Shown in pieces: positions 63,217-64,000 of a DNA stretch of 64,000 bases. The notes under the pieces were generated by a model. That model had not been told where the DNA came from. It ran no database searches and saw only the letters and a program-made list of their open reading frames with translations. The stretch is from NCBI RefSeq assembly GCF_006442795.2, contig NZ_CP083956.1, positions 1,364,001-1,428,000 of the forward strand, written 5' to 3'. The position numbers and the translations under genes are program-made. Each line of letters starts with the position of its first letter. Within the stretch, counting starts at the first letter, position 1. The stretch is from Mesorhizobium sp. B1-1-8 (GTDB taxonomy: Bacteria; Pseudomonadota; Alphaproteobacteria; Rhizobiales; Rhizobiaceae).

Positions 63217-64000
63217 ATGACATCACCGATGTTCGAAAAGATCGCGCTGGTCGGCATCGGCCTGATCGGCTCGTCGCTCGCCCGGGTCATCCGCCGCGAG
63301 AGGCTGGCCGGCCATGTAGCGATCGCCACGCGCAGCAAATCGACGCTTAAGCGCGCCGAGGAACTCGACCTCGGCGATTCTTATACGACCGACGCCGGCG
63401 AAGCGGTCCGCGATGCGGATCTGATCATCGTCTCGGTGCCGGTCGGATCGTCCGGTGAGGTGGCGAAGGAAATCGCGCCGGCGCTGAAGAAGGGCGCCAT
63501 TCTCACCGACGTCGGTTCGACCAAGGCTTCGGTGATCGCGCAGATTGAGCCGCATGTGCCCGAGGGCGTGCATTTCATTCCCGGCCATCCGCTCGCCGGC
63601 ACGGAAAAATCCGGACCGGATGCCGGGTTCGCCGATCTCTTCGACAACCGCTGGTGCATCTTCACGCCGCTTCCCGGCACCGACCCGGCAGCACTGAAGA
63701 AGCTGTCGGAATTCTGGCGGCGCTGCGGCTCCAACATCGACACGATGGACCCGCAGCATCACGACATGACCTTGGCCATCGTCTCGCACCTGCCTCACAT
63801 CATCGCCTACAATATTGTCGGCACCGCCGACGATCTGGAATCGGTAACCAAAACGGAAGTCATCAAATATTCCGCTTCCGGCTTTCGCGACTTCACCCGC
63901 CTGGCCGCTTCCGATCCGACCATGTGGCGGGATGTGTGCCTGCACAACAAGGACGCCATCCTGGAGATGCTGGCGCGCTTCTCGGAGGACCTTGCCTCGC
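63217..64000 (+). CDS. tyrC: Prephenate/arogenate dehydrogenase family protein (3' end beyond window)
   Basis: 261 residues are visible; the gene runs past the window end. Rossmann motif IALVGIGLIGSSLARVI (about 8-24), DVGSTKASVI, and the substrate-binding GHPLAGTEKSGPDAGF. The second helical domain has SHLPHIIAYNIV and ASGFRDFTRLAASDP. It makes the tyrosine precursor. Cotranscribed with hisC. Confidence 0.93.
   Translation, partial: MTSPMFEKIALVGIGLIGSSLARVIRRERLAGHVAIATRSKSTLKRAEELDLGDSYTTDAGEAVRDADLIIVSVPVGSSGEVAKEIAPALKKGAILTDVGSTKASVIAQIEPHVPEGVHFIPGHPLAGTEKSGPDAGFADLFDNRWCIFTPLPGTDPAALKKLSEFWRRCGSNIDTMDPQHHDMTLAIVSHLPHIIAYNIVGTADDLESVTKTEVIKYSASGFRDFTRLAASDPTMWRDVCLHNKDAILEMLARFSEDLAS

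Overview
The window looks like a chromosomal segment of a rhizobial alphaproteobacterium, most likely Mesorhizobium or a close relative. The evidence is the high GC content, a complete fixK / fixLJ / fixNOQP / fixGHIS set, cobST, a SAM-II riboswitch in front of metX, the hisC-tyrC and xerD-accA-aroKB neighbourhoods, and the palindromic intergenic repeats typical of these genomes. The genus is inferred from protein and repeat style, not from a database match.

Region 1 (1-4.1 kb) is a plus-strand signalling module: a membrane-anchored OmpA-like protein, a Ras/Rab-like small GTPase and a SpoIIE/PP2C-type phosphatase, packed end to end. The phosphatase reading frame is broken. Region 2 (4.2-17.5 kb) is a microaerobic respiration island, mostly on the minus strand: fixK, fixJ, fixL, fixSIHG (cbb3 oxidase maturation and copper loading), fixPQON (the high-affinity cbb3 oxidase), a truncated hemN, and small accessory genes. 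At least eight FixK/FNR-type boxes (TTGAY-N4-RTCAA) are scattered through it. Region 3 (17.6-23.3 kb) is a nitrite-reduction island: nirK-nirV-group III truncated haemoglobin, pseudoazurin, nnrS, nnrR and a DUF1858 gene. Its three boxes have a different half-site (TTGCG or TTGCC). No nitric oxide reductase genes are present in the window.

Region 4 (23.5-26.2 kb) holds an aldehyde dehydrogenase and a short AcoR-like regulator. A tRNA-Arg(CCT) at 26.6 kb marks the passage into a housekeeping backbone: an M20 amidohydrolase, a D-Ala-D-Ala carboxypeptidase, a COG0523 GTPase, TusA-like and YkuD proteins, accA, xerD, aroK-aroB, a shortened CorC-like protein, the stress module prkA-yeaH-spoVR, an esterase, bolA, a DnaJ protein, cobS-cobT, a polytopic membrane protein, a spermidine synthase-like protein, a yhhQ queuosine-precursor transporter, rpmB, a DUF3108 protein, an EamA exporter, a YhhN protein, a DUF985 protein, a GloB-like hydrolase, a methyltransferase, an SbmA/BacA-like ABC protein, a DUF1194 protein, a GT2 glycosyltransferase, metX-metW, hisC and tyrC (cut by the window end).

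Regions 2 and 3 work together. FixL senses oxygen and phosphorylates FixJ, FixJ should activate fixK, and FixK should switch on the cbb3 oxidase and its accessory genes. NnrR should respond to NO from nitrite reduction and control nirK, pseudoazurin and nnrS. The least explained items are the OmpA-GTPase-phosphatase module, a 44-residue membrane protein behind a perfect FixK box, a candidate preQ1-I riboswitch overlapping the yhhQ start, and a three-copy 17-bp tandem repeat in a divergent promoter.
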